Shown: piece after piece, positions 60,664 through 64,000 of the stretch
Layout: every line of letters starts with the position of its first letter
Numbering within the stretch: the first letter of the stretch is position 1
From: Pseudomonas sp. HN11
GTDB lineage: Bacteria; Pseudomonadota; Gammaproteobacteria; Pseudomonadales; Pseudomonadaceae
Assembly: GCF_021390155.1 (NCBI RefSeq)
Contig: NZ_CP089985.1
Coordinates: 1,375,001-1,439,000 of the forward strand
Reading direction: 5' to 3'
DNA: 64,000 bases
The notes under the pieces: generated by a model
What the model was told of the DNA's origin: nothing
The model's database searches: none
The model's input: only the letters and a program-made list of their open reading frames with translations
Made by a program: the position numbers and the translations under genes

Positions 60664-62943
60664 TCAGCGAATTGGCCTGACGATGGACGCGGAGCCTCCA
60701 CGGTTTGGGGAGGCGTCTTTCGGCGGACTGCTGTCCTGGTTGCCCGCCTCTCTATGCGGGGGGATCGGGTTGCGCTGGTTGATGCCTTGCATCACACCGA
60801 TGATGTCACTGGCTGGCACCGCCGGGCTTAACAGGTAACCCTGTACGAAATCGCAGCCATGTCTGAGCAGGACCTCGAATTGGGCCTGGGTTTCCACGCC
60901 TTCGGTTACCACCTGCAAATGGAGGGTGTGAGCCATGCCGATCACCGCCTGGACGATCTCGATATCGGCGATGGACTTGGGAATGTCCTGGATAAACGAG
61001 CGGTCGATTTTCAGGGTGTTGAGGGGCAAGCGCTTGAGGTAAGCGAGTGACGAGTAGCCGGTGCCGAAGTCGTCGATGGCCAGCGACACGCCCAGCGCGC
61101 GAATCTGCCGCAGCAACGCCAGGGTGCTGCTGATGTTGCCCATCAGCGCGTTTTCGGTCACTTCCAACTCCAGTCGGTTGGCGCCGATCCCGCTGAAGCG
61201 CAACGCGTCTTCGATTTCGTCCGCCAACTCATCGCGCGCCAGATTCAGGGCCGAGCAGTTCACCGTCATGGTCAGGTCGGTATAACCCCGTTCAGACAGC
61301 AGGCTCAGATCATGACAGGCTTGGCGCAATACCCAGTGGTCCAATTCGGCAATCAGCCCGTTGCTTTCGGCGATCCCGATAAACCGGTCCGGGGCCAGTA
61401 AGCCGTGCTGTGGATGTTGCCAGCGCACCAGCGCTTCCAGCCGTGTGACCTTGCCCAATTTCATGTCGAAGATCGGTTGATAGAACAGCACCAGTTGGTT
61501 ATGGGTGCGCAGCGCTGCGCGTAGTTCCTCTTCCAATTGCAATTCGAGGAAGGCGCGGGTTTTCAGGTTGGAACTAAAGAAATTCAGGCTGTTTCGCCCG
61601 GCATCCTTGGACTGATACAGCGCCAGGTCGGCGGTTTTCAACAGCTCTTCGCAGGTCAGGCCGTCATCGGGGAACAGGCTGATACCAATGCTGGTGGTCA
61701 TCACCATGCGCCGTCCGGCCAGTTCGATGGGCTCTTTCATCTGTTGCATGATCCGCTGGGCCAGGTGCCGGGCTTCGTCGCGGTGGTGGATGCTGATCAG
61801 GATGCAGAACTCATCGCCGCCAAACCGCGCGACCACGTCGGCGTGACTGCGCACCGAGCCCTTGATGTGTCCGGCCAGCACGGTGAGCAATTGGTCGCCG
61901 GCGTCATGCCCGAGGCTGTCATTGATGCGTTTGAAGTGGTCTATATCCAGAAAGATCACCGCCATCATGCCATGGGAGGCGGTTTTTTCGGCGAGCTTCT
62001 CGGCAAAGATCTGGTTGAAACCCCGGCGGTTGAGCAGGCTGGTCAGGGCATCGTAGTGGGCCACCTGTTGCAGCGAGGCACGTGCTTGATCGAGTTCGCT
62101 GAGCAGGGCATTGACCCGGCGCAGGTCACGTTCCTTGTGCTGCAGCTTCTTGTCGGCCAGGGCAGCGCTGATGCTGCTGCCGATCACCAGCAGGGTGATG
62201 ACGGCCACCGACAGGCCAAGTTGAATCGGGTTGTTGTCCGCAGACAACGACAGGTCGGCCCCGGTAGGCACGATCAATTGCAGGGCGGCCATACCCGTAA
62301 AATGCATGCTCAATATTCCGGCACCCAATACCAGGCTGGCGGCATATTTGAGCAGTTGGTGAAACACGCCCGATCCCGTGCGCAAATAGCTCGACAGCAA
62401 CAACGCAGCCAGGCTGGCGCCCATGGCGATGCCCACCGAAGCCAGGAACAGTCCCGAGTCAAAGTACAGCTGAGCCTGTGACCGCATCGCCGACATGCCG
62501 ATGTAATGCATCAAGGCGATACCGATGCCCATCCACACCGACGCCAGTAAATACTGGTGGAAACGCAGGTTGGAGTGACTGAGGGTTTGCATGGCGATCA
62601 ACGACGCGATCAGCGCGATCAGTAAGGATGCGAACGTCATCAACAGGTCGTAGTGGATGGCGATCGGGGCCTGGAAGGCCAGCATGCTGATGAAGTGGGT
62701 GGACCAGATCCCGCCTGCCAGACAACCGGCACCTAGCCATCGCCAGTGGCGCCGCGCGGTAGGGTCTTCGACGTGTCCGACGCGTTCGGCCATGTCCAGC
62801 GTGCCAAAACCCGCCGCGCACGCGACCAGATAGGCAAGTAACACCAGGAAGGGGTTATGACTGCAATTGAGTAATAAGTGCCCGCTCTCTGGAAGCGCGG
62901 TAAAAAAATGCAGACCCAGCCATTCCATAGCATGTCCCGTCAT
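60664..62943 (-). CDS. MHYT-GGDEF-EAL cyclic-di-GMP regulator
   Basis: A 759-residue membrane signalling protein. The N-terminal seven-helix MHYT sensor has three motifs: STHFISML (about 81-88), LMHYIGMSA (about 144-152) and SMHFTGMAA (about 212-220). These His/Met sites are thought to bind copper or sense gases. The GGDEF domain contains RFGGDEF (about 373-379), and the EAL domain begins RLEALVRW (about 501-508) and retains DDFGTGYSS. The inhibitory I-site position reads SHAD, so its Arg is missing. Likely dual or phosphodiesterase activity; the signal is not known. ATG 62943 is used, a second Met lies five codons on. Confidence 0.92.
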   Translation of the reverse strand: MTGHAMEWLGLHFFTALPESGHLLLNCSHNPFLVLLAYLVACAAGFGTLDMAERVGHVEDPTARRHWRWLGAGCLAGGIWSTHFISMLAFQAPIAIHYDLLMTFASLLIALIASLIAMQTLSHSNLRFHQYLLASVWMGIGIALMHYIGMSAMRSQAQLYFDSGLFLASVGIAMGASLAALLLSSYLRTGSGVFHQLLKYAASLVLGAGILSMHFTGMAALQLIVPTGADLSLSADNNPIQLGLSVAVITLLVIGSSISAALADKKLQHKERDLRRVNALLSELDQARASLQQVAHYDALTSLLNRRGFNQIFAEKLAEKTASHGMMAVIFLDIDHFKRINDSLGHDAGDQLLTVLAGHIKGSVRSHADVVARFGGDEFCILISIHHRDEARHLAQRIMQQMKEPIELAGRRMVMTTSIGISLFPDDGLTCEELLKTADLALYQSKDAGRNSLNFFSSNLKTRAFLELQLEEELRAALRTHNQLVLFYQPIFDMKLGKVTRLEALVRWQHPQHGLLAPDRFIGIAESNGLIAELDHWVLRQACHDLSLLSERGYTDLTMTVNCSALNLARDELADEIEDALRFSGIGANRLELEVTENALMGNISSTLALLRQIRALGVSLAIDDFGTGYSSLAYLKRLPLNTLKIDRSFIQDIPKSIADIEIVQAVIGMAHTLHLQVVTEGVETQAQFEVLLRHGCDFVQGYLLSPAVPASDIIGVMQGINQRNPIPPHREAGNQDSSPPKDASPNRGGSASIVRPIR

Positions 62944-63068
62944 AGCGTCACGTCACTGCCTACGGCGATGACCTATGAGGACCAGTGTAGACGCGTAGGA
63001 GAATTCGCCAAGGAGTAATGGCACTTTGATTTTCTACAATTTTGGCATGCCATCCATAGCGTTTGATG

Positions 63069-63443
63069 CTAAGCGCTGATGGGCAGGTCCAATTCGAACG
63101 GTGCTTCCAAAGGCGCGAGGCCAAATGCGGCGCGGGCTGCATCGCAATCGGCGTTGTGCACGCCCTCATACCAGGAGGACTCGAATTCACGGCACACACT
63201 GGAACGCTGATCGTAAATCGTGCAGCGGGTGCCTTGGCCCACTTCTCCTTCAAGGCTGCAGCAGCGCGCGGGTTTCTGGTCGGTGCCGATCATTGCCACG
63301 CGGGTGGGGTTGATCTGCACCACCAAGTCATCGGGCACCGTGCCCCCCGATGAGGCGCACTCACCCCAGAAGAAAGACACACGAAAGTGTGAACAGCAGG
63401 CACCGCAATTCAGACACGGACTGGCTTCGGACATGGGCGTCAT
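63069..63443 (-). CDS. YkgJ-family cysteine cluster protein
   Basis: A 124-residue protein. The first cysteine cluster is CLNCGACCSHFRV (CxxCxxCC), with GECASSGG and later CSLEGEVGQGTRCTIYDQRSSVCREF, the YkgJ pattern of a likely zinc or iron-sulfur site. Two possible start codons (63443, 63434) lie close together. Function unknown. It is next to the MHYT regulator but separated by 125 bases. Confidence 0.9.
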   Translation of the reverse strand: MTPMSEASPCLNCGACCSHFRVSFFWGECASSGGTVPDDLVVQINPTRVAMIGTDQKPARCCSLEGEVGQGTRCTIYDQRSSVCREFESSWYEGVHNADCDAARAAFGLAPLEAPFELDLPISA

Positions 63444-63685
63444 CGATAAGAAAAGTAGGATTGGAGGTGTTACGGAAGGCTCGCCATTCTATCCGTGCCA
63501 TGGCCGTTGGGAAGGGGGGCATGAACTTATATTTTTGTAGGTGAAGTCCCGTGATAGGGGACGAAATCATGCCCTATCAGCTTTACGAATCATTACAGAC
63601 AACCGGGCCCCGCCTGACTATGTTGCAGGTACCGGGCAGGATGCATCGGGCATCGCAGCTCTCATAACAATAAAGAGACGGACCC
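63444..63685. promoter_or_regulatory. Divergent promoter region between ykgJ-like and MFS genes
   Basis: This 242-base gap contains a 7-bp perfect dyad GATAGGG/CCCTATC (63553-63559 and 63572-63578), which may be an operator or leader hairpin of the MFS gene. AAAGAGACGG precedes the MFS ATG. No supported gene lies here. Confidence 0.4.
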
Positions 63686-64000
63686 ATGCAGAACTCGACC
63701 CAAGCGGCGAATGCCTGGCGCATTCTGTTCCTGCTGTTCCTCGCCAACCTGTTCAACTTTTTCGATCGCACGATTCCGGCAATCATCATTGAACCAATCC
63801 GCATGGAGTGGCACCTGAGCGACTTCCAGCTCGGCATCATCGGCACCGCCTTCACTATCGTCTACGCCATTGCCGGCTTGCCCCTCGGGCGCCTGGCCGA
63901 TACCGGCTCGCGCAGCAAACTGATGGGCTGGGGTCTGTTTGCCTGGAGCGGGCTGACGGCGGTCAACGGCATGGTCGGCAGTTTCTGGACGTTTCTGCTG
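63686..64000 (+). CDS. Major facilitator superfamily transporter (5' part)
   Basis: The N-terminal 105 residues of an MFS transporter; the frame continues past the end of the window. The first membrane segment is WRILFLLFLANLFNFFDRTIPAIII, the second FQLGIIGTAFTIVYAIAGLPLG, with the MFS loop motif GRLADTGSRSKLMGWG between helices 2 and 3. It looks like the spinster/hexuronate-like group by the FDRTIPA motif. Substrate cannot be judged from the fragment. Confidence 0.9.
   Translation, partial: MQNSTQAANAWRILFLLFLANLFNFFDRTIPAIIIEPIRMEWHLSDFQLGIIGTAFTIVYAIAGLPLGRLADTGSRSKLMGWGLFAWSGLTAVNGMVGSFWTFLL

Overview
This 64 kb window is chromosomal DNA from a fluorescent Pseudomonas, most likely the P. 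fluorescens group. The evidence is gene content and order: accA-tilS-pyrG-kdsA-eno-ftsB-ispD, gfnR/adhC-fghA, then ispF-truD-surE-pcm-nlpD-rpoS, with quiP, dinG, pdxH and the braC-braDEFG operon further on. GC-rich codon use and Pseudomonas-type REP palindromes (GCGGGCTTGCTCGCG cores) agree. No rRNA, tRNA, CRISPR array, phage or insertion sequence was seen.

Layout. 1-15.7 kb is a dense, conserved housekeeping block, almost all on + : fatty acid, tRNA, nucleotide, KDO and isoprenoid synthesis, enolase, cell division, formaldehyde detoxification, protein repair, cell-wall regulation and the stationary-phase sigma factor RpoS. 15.7-17.4 kb holds a REP pair, a cold-shock gene, dcd and a small proline-rich ORF. 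17.4-27.6 kb carries a four-enzyme DNA repair set (MPE nuclease, Lhr-Core helicase, ATP-dependent ligase, MBL exonuclease), cut in two by a five-gene polar amino-acid ABC transporter operon. 27.7-35.4 kb has the QuiP-type acylase, a GST, a 5'-truncated histidine kinase relic, two SEC-C proteins, a decayed OmpA-family lipoprotein gene and a secreted collagen-like protein. 35.5-46.8 kb has dinG, a GH50-like hydrolase, a serine esterase, an OmpA-like protein with WW-F repeats and a Lys/Ala/Pro tail, pdxH, a glycine-zipper lipoprotein, nhaA and a PLP enzyme. 46.9-51 kb has a COG2509 flavoprotein, a lipoprotein and a divergent SDR/LysR pair. 51.0-53.5 kb is a compact bufferin-type RiPP operon (DUF2282 precursor, DUF692 MNIO enzyme, DUF2063 partner, DoxX protein). 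53.6-58.6 kb is the branched-chain amino-acid transporter. 58.9-64 kb has DUF2288, an unassigned GT-like protein, an MHYT-GGDEF-EAL regulator, a YkgJ-like protein and the start of an MFS transporter.

The most interesting locus is the bufferin operon, a member of a recently described copper-binding modified-peptide class. Next are the interrupted Lhr-Core/ligase cluster, the duplicated-module collagen-like protein, and several decayed genes beside repeats. Functional calls rest on motif recognition and remembered family features; no database search was possible.
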